The position numbers were made by a program, and so were the translations under genes. The notes beneath the pieces were generated by a model that did no database searches, had not been told where the DNA came from, and saw nothing but the letters and a program-made list of their open reading frames with translations. DNA of 5,389 nucleotides from assembly GCA_017383325.1 (NCBI GenBank), contig JAFNYG010000087.1, positions 1 through 5,389 of the forward strand, given 5' to 3'. This DNA comes from Alphaproteobacteria bacterium. GTDB lineage: Bacteria; Pseudomonadota; Alphaproteobacteria; Rs-D84. Below, one piece after another: positions 1 through 5,389 of the stretch (its first letter is position 1; each line of letters begins with the position of its first letter).

Positions 1-789
1 TCTGTCATGGCGGGCCACGACCCAAAAGATTCAACGAGTAGCACGCACGGATTTACCTGCAATACACCACTGGAACCAATCTTGGGCGACGGCAAAAAAT
101 TACGCGTTGGTATAATTCGCGAATTTGGCGATGTTAAGATTTCAGATGACATGAAATCATTATTTGACAAACGCATTGCCGATTTAAAATCCATGGGCGC
201 TGAAATTGTCGAAGTATCCATTCCAAACATTTTGGACGCTTTGGCGGCATACTATATCATTGCCCCTGCCGAGGCTTCATCGAATCTCGCCCGCTATGAT
301 GGCATGCGTTATGGTCTGCGTGTCGAAGGTCGTGATATTTACGACACATTTAAAAAGACACGCGCGGCCGGCTTTGGCGACGAAGTTCAACGCCGCATGA
401 TTATCGGCACCGCCGTATTATCCAGTGAATCATATGATGTATATTTCATGCAGGCCGCACGCGTTCGTCGCATGATTGCCGACAGTTTTAATGCAGCCTT
501 TGAACAATGTGATTTAATCGTCTGCCCGGCTTCTGCGGGAACCGCAATGCCATTGGATTCAGATTTAACCCCATTGGAATATTATGCACTGGATTTGTTT
601 ACGGTTGCAATGAACCTGGCGGGGGTACCTGCATGCAGTGTACCATGTGGATTGGCCAGCAACGGTTTACCATTGGGAATGCAGGTTGTAGGCACGCGCT
701 TTGACGACATGCGCGTTCTGCAGTTGGCCCGACACATTGAAACCGCGGCAAACATTGACAACCGCCCAACAATAATTATGGGGAAATAA
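1..789 (+). CDS. gatA: Glu-tRNA(Gln)/Asp-tRNA(Asn) amidotransferase subunit A, C-terminal part (5' end outside window)
   Basis: GatA is the glutaminase subunit of the cytoplasmic GatCAB complex. It releases ammonia from glutamine for amidating Glu-tRNA(Gln) or Asp-tRNA(Asn). The frame is open from base 1 (Ser-Val-Met...), so the ATG at 7 is internal, not the start. The 262 visible residues are about the C-terminal half of a family usually near 490 residues. The visible part begins at the conserved MAGHDPKDSTS. It continues with RYDGMRYGLR, GFGDEVQRR and GTAVLSSESYD, and has the family C-terminal block NLAGVPACSVPCG (visible residues 205-217) followed by GLPLGMQVVG. The Ser-cisSer-Lys catalytic triad lies upstream and cannot be checked. 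The gene precedes gatB as in many bacterial gat clusters, but a minus-strand tRNA gene separates them. No plus-strand terminator follows it, so read-through into gatB is possible. Confidence 0.96.
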   Translation, partial: SVMAGHDPKDSTSSTHGFTCNTPLEPILGDGKKLRVGIIREFGDVKISDDMKSLFDKRIADLKSMGAEIVEVSIPNILDALAAYYIIAPAEASSNLARYDGMRYGLRVEGRDIYDTFKKTRAAGFGDEVQRRMIIGTAVLSSESYDVYFMQAARVRRMIADSFNAAFEQCDLIVCPASAGTAMPLDSDLTPLEYYALDLFTVAMNLAGVPACSVPCGLASNGLPLGMQVVGTRFDDMRVLQLARHIETAANIDNRPTIIMGK

Positions 790-819
790 ATGGAAACAAT
801 ATTATCTTCTTTGTGTAAT

Positions 820-842
820 AAAAAAATCGACCACACGGTCGA
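820..842 (-). terminator. Rho-independent terminator of the tRNA-Phe gene
   Basis: Read on the minus strand, a perfect 6-bp stem TCGACC/GGTCGA closes a GTGT loop and is followed at once by seven T residues (plus-strand A run at 820-826). It begins 17 bases after the encoded CCA of the tRNA, as expected for a single-gene tRNA transcript. On the plus strand the same hairpin has no T run after it, so it should not stop gatA transcription. Confidence 0.8.
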
Positions 843-846
843 ATTC

Positions 847-860
847 AGAAAGGAGATGAT
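847..860 (+). other. Extended Shine-Dalgarno-like sequence (complement of the tRNA-Phe trailer and final A of CCA)
   Basis: The plus strand reads AGAAAGGAGATGAT, which differs in one base from AGAAAGGAGGTGAT, the complement of the conserved bacterial 16S rRNA 3' tail. On the minus strand this is the tRNA-Phe 3' trailer plus the last base of CCA. In-frame start codons (ATG 856, ATG 859, GTG 862) follow, but the reading frame runs through the antisense of the tRNA and stops at 922-924, so a real gene here is unlikely. The match is seen in the sequence; any function is unproven. Confidence 0.4.
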
Positions 861-935
861 GGTGGCTAGGGACGGAATCGAACCGCCGACACAGGGATTT
901 TCAGTCCCTTGCTCTACCAACTGAGCTACCTAGCC
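860..935 (-). tRNA. tRNA-Phe (anticodon GAA)
   Basis: The minus strand folds as a complete 76-nt cloverleaf. The acceptor is GGCTAGG/CCTAGCC with discriminator A and an encoded CCA (862-860). The D arm is GCTC/GAGC. The anticodon stem AGGGA/TCCCT has loop CTGAAAA, giving anticodon GAA. The variable loop is GTGTC, and the T stem GGCGG/CCGTC has one G-T pair and loop TTCGATT. The A36-A37-A38 run is the element MiaA needs to isopentenylate A37 before MiaB methylthiolates it, and miaB lies about 2 kb downstream. The gene sits antisense between gatA and gatB with its own likely promoter and terminator. Confidence 0.98.
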
Positions 936-947
936 AACGCGAGGACA

Positions 948-976
948 ATAATAAGATACGAAAAATAAAAAAGCAA
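948..976 (-). promoter_or_regulatory. Probable sigma70-type promoter of tRNA-Phe
   Basis: On the minus strand, TTGCTT (976-971) and TATTAT (953-948) are separated by exactly 17 bases. The distance leaves a likely transcription start near 940-942, a few bases before the mature tRNA 5' end at 935. The stretch between the -10 box and the tRNA contains CCTCGCG, a GC-rich discriminator typical of stringently controlled stable-RNA promoters. The -35 element overlaps the start of the gatB Shine-Dalgarno sequence on the other strand. The call rests on motif match and spacing only. Confidence 0.6.
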
Positions 977-980
977 GGGA
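975..980 (+). promoter_or_regulatory. gatB ribosome binding site
   Basis: AAGGGA lies 10 bases before the ATG at 991 and supports that start. It shares two bases with the likely -35 box of the opposing tRNA-Phe promoter. No convincing plus-strand promoter for gatB was found between the tRNA and the ATG. Confidence 0.6.
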
Positions 981-990
981 AAAAGATAAA

Positions 991-2511
991 ATGTTTATAA
1001 TAAAAGGCAAAACATGTGATTGGGAATTGGTAATTGGGCTGGAAACCCACATAGAAGTACTGTCCGAATCAAAACTATTCAGTGGCGCATCTGCAGACTA
1101 TAACCCAACTGTTTCCCCAAACACCCAGGTATCAATGGTGGACGTTGCCATGCCTGGAATGTTACCGGTACTGAATAAACACTGTGTTGAACAGGCAATT
1201 AAATTTGGTCTGGGCATCAACGCTGAAATATCCCGCACCAGTCGTTTTGCCCGCAAACAATATTTCTACCCTGACCTGCCCCAGGGATATCAGATATCGC
1301 AACCGGCCGACGAAGCGCCCGTTGTTGGTCGTGGCTGGGTTGAAATTATGGGCGATGACGGTAACCCAAAGAAAATTTTAATTGAACGCGCCCACCTGGA
1401 ACAAGACGCCGGAAAATTAAAGCACGACGTCCACCCAACAAAATCATTTGCAGACTATAATCGCACCGGGGTCGCATTATTGGAAATTGTCACATATCTG
1501 GACACAAAAAATCCTGAAAACAATTCTTATATCACGTCACCCGACGAAGCAGAACGCTATCTACGTGAAATCCGCGAAATCGCACGCGCCCTGGGTGTTT
1601 CCAAAGCAAATATGGAAGAAGGTTCCATGCGTGCCGACGTTAACGTTTCTGTCCGCCCTGTGGGTTCAACCGAATTCCGCACACGCACTGAAACCAAAAA
1701 CATGGTGTCATTCAAGTTTATAAAAACCGCCATCGAGTACGAGGCCCGTCGTCAAATTGAAACCTATGAAAGTGGCGGAACCGTCACCCAAGACACAATG
1801 CGCTTTCACCAAGGCGACGGCACCACATCTGTAATGCGCAGCAAAGAAGACGCACTGGATTATCGTTATTTTCCTGATCCAGACCTGCTGCCAATCGAAA
1901 TCACAGACGAACAAATTGAGCGCATACGCGCGACAATGCCAGAATTACCATCCGCGACACGCGCGCGCTATACGCATGATTTCGGGCTGTCTGAATATGA
2001 CGCGGCACGTTTAACAGAAACGGTTGACGTTTCGCACTGGTTTGATACCGCTGTGAACGGCAACACCAAACGCGCCAAGGGCGTCGCAAATTGGATGATA
2101 TCTGAATTGTTCGCGCACCCAGAAAATTGGGATGTCAAAAATGAAAAATCTGGCATTGTTGATGATATGCGCATTATCACACCGTCTGATTTGGCAGAAC
2201 TGGTTGATATGATTGGTGAAAAAACAATTAACGGAAAACAGGCCAAAGAAATCTTTATAAAAATGCTGGACGGCGAATCGGATACCCCACGTAATATTGC
2301 CGACAAATTTGGCATGAAACAAATGACCGACACCGGCGCAATCGAAGCAATTGTCGATGAAGTTATCGCCACCAACCCATCCCAGGTTGAACAATATAAA
2401 TCTGGCAAGGTGGGACTGTTGGGATTCTTTGTTGGCAATGTCATGAAGAAAACTGGCGGCACCGCAAACCCAGCCGTTGTAAACGAAATTTTAAAACAAA
2501 AACTAGCCTAA
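991..2511 (+). CDS. gatB: Glu-tRNA(Gln)/Asp-tRNA(Asn) amidotransferase subunit B
   Basis: GatB is the tRNA-binding and ATP-dependent activating subunit of GatCAB. It phosphorylates the misacylated Glu or Asp and amidates it with ammonia channelled from GatA. The gene is complete at 506 residues, a normal length. The catalytic core begins with WELVIGLETH; E18 and H20 match the metal-binding Glu and His of characterised GatB proteins. It continues through RKQYFYPDLPQGYQIS (88-103), HLEQDAGK (135-142), DYNRTG (155-160), MEEGSMRADVNVSVR (208-222) and DYRYFPDPDLLP. The last 150 or so residues are the helical GatB/YqeY tRNA-binding domain, ending with GLLGFFVGNVM. The N-terminal zinc-type cysteines of some GatB proteins are absent (residues 29-62), as in other alphaproteobacterial members. 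LETHIEV instead of the usual LEVHxQL is mildly divergent. The start is supported by AAGGGA and by the IKGKT-x-x-WE N-terminus shared with relatives. Confidence 0.98.
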   Translation: MFIIKGKTCDWELVIGLETHIEVLSESKLFSGASADYNPTVSPNTQVSMVDVAMPGMLPVLNKHCVEQAIKFGLGINAEISRTSRFARKQYFYPDLPQGYQISQPADEAPVVGRGWVEIMGDDGNPKKILIERAHLEQDAGKLKHDVHPTKSFADYNRTGVALLEIVTYLDTKNPENNSYITSPDEAERYLREIREIARALGVSKANMEEGSMRADVNVSVRPVGSTEFRTRTETKNMVSFKFIKTAIEYEARRQIETYESGGTVTQDTMRFHQGDGTTSVMRSKEDALDYRYFPDPDLLPIEITDEQIERIRATMPELPSATRARYTHDFGLSEYDAARLTETVDVSHWFDTAVNGNTKRAKGVANWMISELFAHPENWDVKNEKSGIVDDMRIITPSDLAELVDMIGEKTINGKQAKEIFIKMLDGESDTPRNIADKFGMKQMTDTGAIEAIVDEVIATNPSQVEQYKSGKVGLLGFFVGNVMKKTGGTANPAVVNEILKQKLA

Positions 2512-2515
2512 AGGA
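2510..2515 (+). promoter_or_regulatory. Ribosome binding site of the 85-residue gene
   Basis: AAAGGA overlaps the gatB stop codon (2509-2511) and lies 8 bases before the ATG at 2524. It is the clearest evidence that the following small gene is translated, probably coupled to gatB. Confidence 0.6.
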
Positions 2516-2523
2516 AAAAAGAC

Positions 2524-2781
2524 ATGAGTAAAAAAAACACAATCAAAGTTATCGGTATCATAGACGACAATCATATCACAGGCATTAGATATGGTCTGGT
2601 TGAAATAGATGTCCCAGAAACAAAAATCACGACACCAACAGACACAACGAAAAAGATAAACCCAACAGGTCCAATCAGACAAACACATACACACATCAAA
2701 CAACCTGCATTAAAATGGCGAAACAAAATATCTGCTGCAAAAAAACGCATTTTAGACGCCCAAAAACAAAAAATAAGATAA
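2524..2781 (+). CDS. Small basic protein of unknown function (85 aa)
   Basis: I do not recognise this protein. It begins 12 bases after the gatB stop with a good ribosome binding site, so it is probably the next gene in the operon. Residues 6-29 alternate hydrophobic and polar residues (IKVIGIIDDNHITGIRYGLV) and could form a small beta structure. Residues 30-58 are rich in Thr, Pro, Lys and His and look disordered. Residues 60-85 are strongly basic (KWRNKISAAKKRILDAQKQK) and probably helical, which could suit RNA or ribosome binding, though that is only inference. There is no signal peptide, membrane segment or cysteine. The coding strand is very rich in A and C; the line 2641-2700 has 32 A, 17 C, 6 G and 5 T. 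The protein is short and low-complexity, so a chance open frame cannot be fully excluded. Confidence 0.6.
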   Translation: MSKKNTIKVIGIIDDNHITGIRYGLVEIDVPETKITTPTDTTKKINPTGPIRQTHTHIKQPALKWRNKISAAKKRILDAQKQKIR

Positions 2782-2786
2782 TACAT

Positions 2787-3008
2787 ATGATATACTATTA
2801 CCTAACAGCATTCTTTACCCAGGTTCGTGAAAAAATGTATGCAGATATTGTTGCCATTGTGCGCGAAATGGAAAAACATGAAGCGCAATCAAAAATAAAA
2901 GCACGCGAAGAAAAATATATGCGTCAAAATGCAATGCGTGCTTTTAACGCAAAACAGAAACAAATAAACAACAAAAAAGTTCAAATTCAACGAACAAGAC
3001 ATAAGTAA
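2787..3008 (+). CDS. Small charged helical protein of unknown function (73 aa)
   Basis: I do not recognise this protein. It starts 5 bases after the preceding small gene and stops 6 bases before miaB. The ATG at 2787 is preferred: an in-frame ATG at 2715 would overlap the upstream gene by 67 bases and has no ribosome binding site. ATG 2835 is a second alternative, giving a 57-residue protein beginning MYADIVAIVREME. The N-terminus (MIYYYLTAFF) is hydrophobic but too short and too charged soon after to be a clear signal or membrane anchor. Residues 14-73 are a run of Lys, Arg, Glu and Gln with few helix breakers, consistent with a long, possibly coiled-coil, helix ending in a basic tail. No strong Shine-Dalgarno sequence precedes it, so translation is probably coupled to the upstream gene. 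Function is unknown. Confidence 0.6.
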   Translation: MIYYYLTAFFTQVREKMYADIVAIVREMEKHEAQSKIKAREEKYMRQNAMRAFNAKQKQINNKKVQIQRTRHK

Positions 3009-3014
3009 AAAAAT

Positions 3015-4313
3015 ATGAAAAAATTCTTTATCCAAACCTTTGGCTGTCAAATGAATGTGTATGACGGTTGGCGTATTGCCAGTCTGCTGGAACACCACGG
3101 ATTTGTGCGTACAGAACAAATTCCGGACGCGGACATTATCATACTGAACACCTGTGCCGTTCGTGCCAAGGCAACTGATAAAGTTTATTCTGCACTGGGG
3201 CGTATCAGACGTGCGAAAAAGCCAGACGCCCTGTTCGGAATCGTTGGTTGTGTTGCGCGCGAATCGGGTGCAGACGCATTCCGTCGCATACCAGACCTGA
3301 ACTTTGTACTGGGGCCACAAAGTTATCATAAACTGCCAGACATCTTAAAAACCCCAGACGCCCGCCTGTTAAACATTGATTTGGGCGGCCTGGAAAAGTT
3401 TGATTCCCTGCCCCAAATGGAACGTTCCCCACTGGTGACCTATATTCCAATCCAAGAAGGCTGCAACCACGTCTGCACATATTGCATTGTTCCATACACA
3501 CGTGGTCGCGAAATTTCACGTTCTTTTGAATCGGTAATGGCGGAAACCCTGCACGCGGCAAAAACGGGTGCGATTGAAATTTGCTTTTTGGGACAAAACG
3601 TGAATGGATATAAATACACAGACGCAAACGGCACGACATACCGCCTGTCTGACATAATTCGCGAAACCGCAAAAATCCCAGAAATCATGCGTATACGCTT
3701 TACATCCAGTTATCCGACCGAAATGACAGACGACCTGATTGACATGTTCAGAACAGAATCAAAATTATTACCATTTTTAAACATGCCAATCCAAAGCGGC
3801 GCGCCCAATGTACTTACCCGCATGAACCGCCCATACAGCCTGGAATTGTATTGCGACATTATAAACAAATTAAAATCTGCACGCCCTGACATTCAAATTT
3901 CATCTGACTTTATTGTCGGCTTTCCCGGCGAAACGGATGATGATTTCGAACAAACAATGCATATTGCCGAACGAATAAAATATATAAATTCATACTCGTT
4001 CAAATATTCACCACGTCCACATACGGCTGCGGCCCTGATGCCAGACCAAATACCAGAAAACGTCAAGGCCACCCGCCTGGCAAAATTGGACACATATCTA
4101 AACGAAGTTCAACGTGAATTCAACGAATCGTGCATTGACAAGACGCTCTCGTGCCTGTTAGAAGGCCCGGATAAAACCGGCCGTCATTTAGTATATCGCA
4201 CACCATTTATGCAGCAATGCATCGTGGCGTATCGCGATAACGCCCCCAATTTGGCCGACATAAAAATCACGGCTGCGAACAAGGCATCACTGCGCGGTGA
4301 AATTATTGATTAA
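3015..4313 (+). CDS. miaB: tRNA-2-methylthio-N6-dimethylallyladenosine synthase (radical SAM methylthiotransferase)
   Basis: MiaB converts i6A37 to ms2i6A37 in tRNAs reading UNN codons (Phe, Leu, Tyr, Trp, Cys, Ser), stabilising codon pairing. The gene is complete at 432 residues, near the family norm. The N-terminal methylthiotransferase domain (about 1-125) has the three cluster cysteines C11 (FGCQMN), C47 (NTCAVR) and C79 (VGCVA). The radical SAM domain has C150, C154 and C157 in the CxxxCxxC motif GCNHVCTYC, followed by IVPYTRGRE. LGQNVNGY and DFIVGFPGETDDDFEQT are further family blocks. A TRAM domain occupies about residues 368-430 and should help bind tRNA. Within the MTTase family, QMNxYD and YTRGRE favour MiaB over RimO or MtaB. 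YSPRPHTAAA replaces the more usual YSPRPGTPAA, a mild divergence. The ribosome binding site is weak, and the start lies 6 bases after the upstream stop, suggesting coupling. Related functions link it to the nearby tRNA-Phe and gat genes. Confidence 0.96.
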   Translation: MKKFFIQTFGCQMNVYDGWRIASLLEHHGFVRTEQIPDADIIILNTCAVRAKATDKVYSALGRIRRAKKPDALFGIVGCVARESGADAFRRIPDLNFVLGPQSYHKLPDILKTPDARLLNIDLGGLEKFDSLPQMERSPLVTYIPIQEGCNHVCTYCIVPYTRGREISRSFESVMAETLHAAKTGAIEICFLGQNVNGYKYTDANGTTYRLSDIIRETAKIPEIMRIRFTSSYPTEMTDDLIDMFRTESKLLPFLNMPIQSGAPNVLTRMNRPYSLELYCDIINKLKSARPDIQISSDFIVGFPGETDDDFEQTMHIAERIKYINSYSFKYSPRPHTAAALMPDQIPENVKATRLAKLDTYLNEVQREFNESCIDKTLSCLLEGPDKTGRHLVYRTPFMQQCIVAYRDNAPNLADIKITAANKASLRGEIID

Positions 4314-4314
4314 A

Positions 4315-5389
4315 TTAAAAACAAACCTTGCCACCAATCGACACCTGATATGAATACATATCAAACATCCGCAGAACAGACAGTTTTATATCTGCACCTG
4401 CCCCGTCATAGTTGGACCAAAATCCCATGCGTCCCGTTGCCATAATGGCGACATCTGAATTTACCCCCAGTCCAAAACCATATTCATATTTAATCCCCAG
4501 CATTTGATACGTATATTCCACATCTAAACCGGTATGCCCACGCAAAAAAATATCAGATATATTTTCCAACACATATTTATACCCATCAATACCAACAAAT
4601 GGCACAACATAAAACGAATCGCCCAACCGATATTTATATCCAAAATCCACAACACCGCCAATGGCCAGCACCGACGGATTATTAATAAATTCATCATTAT
4701 AAACCACATCACCAATTTTAAAGTCAAACCTGTCCGCACCAACGATGCCACGTATAAACAAATCATCCTGCATAAAATATTGCGCTGATAAATTTATACC
4801 ATAGTATAGGCCATCAAACGCGTCCAGCCCAGACATATACTCAACCCCGCCTATACGCATCCCCAAACCAGCTTTTATCGGTCCCATTCCAAAATTAACA
4901 CCGGCATTTATATCCCCAGAATTAAAATCATCTGAAAACACAAAATCTGTTTTCGCCCATCCATCTGCGTTATCCAAAACGCCCAGGCTATCAAATGCAT
5001 TTATAACCCGCACTGTTTTCATCAGAACACTTGGATTAAATCGCGCCGTACGTGCCATAATATCACGAACAGAATTCATATCCCCGGCCGAATCCAGCGC
5101 ACCCAACAAATTGTCATTTAAATTTTTATTACGCAAATCATTCAGCAATTTACCCGTATTATTTCCAAAAATCTTGACATAGTCCGTTTCACGCACGCGC
5201 CTTACAAATAATTTTTCATCATCGATATATGCAACATCTGAAAATAACGGGTCAGCTTTATCATTTTTAAAATACACCCGCCCATCACCTGAAACATTAT
5301 CAAAGATTGGGATATTATACACTTGGGCCAAATTATCCAGCATCAGCACAACATCCCCACGCAAGATAACAGACCCCACCCCATCAAAA
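4315..5389 (-). CDS. Autotransporter-like outer-membrane beta-barrel protein, C-terminal part (5' end outside window)
   Basis: This is probably the C-terminal part of an outer-membrane surface protein. The frame is open through base 5389: Phe-Asp-Gly precedes the GTG at 5379, so that GTG is unlikely to be the start. There are 357 visible residues. Residues 1-78 are beta-rich and may be the end of a passenger domain. Residues 79-140 are predicted helical (LLNDLRNKNLNDNLLGALDS and following), resembling the linker before autotransporter barrels. Residues 143-357 are repeated amphipathic strands rich in Gly, Tyr, Phe and Asp, for example SVLAIGGVVDFGYKYRLG and DSFYVVPFVGIDGYKY. The protein ends VSIGGKVCF, with terminal Phe and hydrophobic residues at alternate positions, the usual C-terminal signal for BAM insertion. 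About 215 barrel residues is short for a classical 12-strand autotransporter domain, so a smaller barrel is possible. The stop is one base from the miaB stop. Passenger function is unknown. Confidence 0.7.
   Translation of the reverse strand, partial: FDGVGSVILRGDVVLMLDNLAQVYNIPIFDNVSGDGRVYFKNDKADPLFSDVAYIDDEKLFVRRVRETDYVKIFGNNTGKLLNDLRNKNLNDNLLGALDSAGDMNSVRDIMARTARFNPSVLMKTVRVINAFDSLGVLDNADGWAKTDFVFSDDFNSGDINAGVNFGMGPIKAGLGMRIGGVEYMSGLDAFDGLYYGINLSAQYFMQDDLFIRGIVGADRFDFKIGDVVYNDEFINNPSVLAIGGVVDFGYKYRLGDSFYVVPFVGIDGYKYVLENISDIFLRGHTGLDVEYTYQMLGIKYEYGFGLGVNSDVAIMATGRMGFWSNYDGAGADIKLSVLRMFDMYSYQVSIGGKVCF

Noticed and set aside
624..644. Near-perfect palindrome GGTACCTGCATGCAGTGTACC inside gatA
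   Set aside because: The arms meet without a loop and one base is out of register. It encodes the conserved GVPACSVPCG segment, so protein constraint plus chance explains it.
582..920. Minus-strand 112-residue open frame beginning MVEQGTENPCVGGSIPSLAT
   Set aside because: Its first part is the translated tRNA-Phe sequence, a well-known false protein, and the rest is antisense to gatA.
790..924. Plus-strand frame of 44 residues starting at the ATG that abuts the gatA stop (ends RDGIEPPTQGFSVPCSTN)
   Set aside because: It reads through the terminator hairpin and the antisense of tRNA-Phe. This peptide type is a common tRNA-derived annotation error. The Shine-Dalgarno-like sequence inside it is reported separately.
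936..990. A plus-strand promoter for gatB around AATAAT or TAAGAT
   Set aside because: No acceptable -35 box lies 16-18 bases upstream (that region is inside the tRNA), so the minus-strand promoter is the better reading of these AT-rich bases.
1078..1176. GatB lacking the N-terminal cysteine pairs seen in some GatB proteins
   Set aside because: Cysteine-free versions are normal in alphaproteobacteria and in several other bacteria, so this is not a defect.
1968..2462. Long minus-strand open frames (127 and 164 residues) opposite gatB
   Set aside because: They are antisense to the highly conserved GatB coding frame and resemble no protein I recognise.
2503..2786. Minus-strand frames opposite the first small gene, with hydrophobic runs such as FIFFVVSVGVVIFV
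   Set aside because: They are shadows of the A/C-rich plus-strand gene: T/G-rich complement reads as Phe, Val, Cys and Ile. There is no ribosome binding site and the plus-strand gene has better support.
5377..5379. GTG as the start of the barrel gene
   Set aside because: The frame is open upstream to the window edge, there is no room for a signal peptide or ribosome binding site, and the protein begins in mid-domain.

Overview
The window suggests an alphaproteobacterium of low-to-moderate GC content, probably from a poorly cultivated, possibly host-associated lineage. The evidence is the sequence style of GatB (an N-terminal region without zinc-binding cysteines, reading LFSGAS...NTQVS...AMPGMLPVLN) and of GatA, an alphaproteobacterial-type tRNA-Phe with encoded CCA, and a Gram-negative outer-membrane beta-barrel protein. 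No mobile element, CRISPR array or phage gene is visible, and the standard genetic code fits every gene.

Layout, left to right. Positions 1-789 (+) hold the C-terminal half of gatA. Positions 790-990 are the only sizeable intergenic gap. It holds a tRNA-Phe(GAA) gene on the minus strand (860-935) with its own likely promoter (948-976) and rho-independent terminator (820-842). gatB follows (991-2511, +). Two tightly packed small genes of unknown function come next (2524-2781 and 2787-3008, +), then miaB (3015-4313, +). Facing miaB, with a single base between the stop codons, is the 3' part of a minus-strand gene (4315-5389) encoding the C-terminus of an autotransporter-like outer-membrane protein; its start lies beyond the right edge.

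The plus-strand genes form a tRNA-centred block. GatA and GatB are two subunits of the GatCAB amidotransferase, which makes Gln-tRNA(Gln) and/or Asn-tRNA(Asn) by the indirect route. MiaB methylthiolates i6A37 in tRNAs reading UNN codons, and the embedded tRNA-Phe carries the A36-A37-A38 loop that makes it an expected substrate. gatB through miaB look co-transcribed, with gaps of 12, 5 and 6 bases.

The points most worth a second look are the antisense tRNA-Phe between gatA and gatB, whose promoter overlaps the gatB ribosome-binding region; a tRNA trailer that nearly matches the 16S rRNA 3' tail; and the two unrecognised small genes between gatB and miaB. No clearly new biological system is evident. 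The rest is mostly housekeeping.
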